Positions 6,464 through 6,483 of a DNA stretch of 6,483 bases are shown one piece after another; within the stretch, counting starts at the first letter, position 1, and each line of letters starts with the position of its first letter. Location of the stretch: positions 1 through 6,483 of the forward strand of contig JAOZTL010000191.1 in NCBI GenBank assembly GCA_029942205.1, read 5' to 3'. The DNA comes from Bacteroidales bacterium. Its GTDB lineage: Bacteria; Bacteroidota; Bacteroidia; Bacteroidales; JAOZTL01. The notes under the pieces are model-generated. The model worked only from the letters and a program-made list of their open reading frames with translations. It was not told the origin of the DNA and ran no database searches. Both the position numbers and the translations under genes were made by a program.

Positions 6464-6483
6464 GATTTTAATTTTAAAAACGG

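Overview
The window looks like chromosomal DNA of a gliding or environmental member of the Bacteroidota (Flavobacteriia/Cytophagia-like). The evidence is an AT-rich sequence, start codons without a clear Shine-Dalgarno but preceded by A/T-rich leaders, a protein with a C-terminal type IX secretion (T9SS) sorting domain, PKD and Ig-like modules typical of the phylum, and an outer-membrane barrel with a carboxypeptidase-regulatory-like N-terminal domain. There are no rRNA, tRNA, CRISPR or insertion-sequence signals.

Layout. Positions 1-677 (+) hold the 3' part of a polytopic membrane protein that resembles bacterial Mpv17/PMP22-type proteins; its start lies outside the window. It ends in a stem-loop with a T-rich tail (682-724). 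A second, perfect 16-bp inverted repeat (734-772) lies in the convergent intergenic region and is well placed to end the leftward transcripts. The rest of the window is transcribed leftward (minus strand), in this order: a 1313-residue secreted modular protein (6463-2522); a 236-bp gap with two small dyads; a 355-residue outer-membrane beta-barrel protein (2285-1218); and, 49 bp further on, an 83-residue protein made of six 11-residue repeats (1168-917).

The large protein has a signal peptide, 14 repeats of the two-component-regulator-propeller type (enough for two seven-bladed propellers), three PKD domains alternating with three Ig-like domains, a poorly defined region, and a T9SS tail. One PKD/Ig-like pair is duplicated in tandem with 469 of 480 bp identical, so the duplication is recent or kept homogeneous.

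The most interesting element is the small repeat protein at 917-1168. Its pattern (hydrophobic strand, then V-[DST]-S-F-[AP]-D, with a central C-G-K-W break) matches what I recall of the DUF6150 / 7(1) septoil knot family, small proteins predicted or shown to have a very complex backbone knot. It probably shares a transcript with the outer-membrane barrel gene. The assignment rests on pattern recognition and needs a profile search. I see no evidence for a multi-gene defence or mobile system here.
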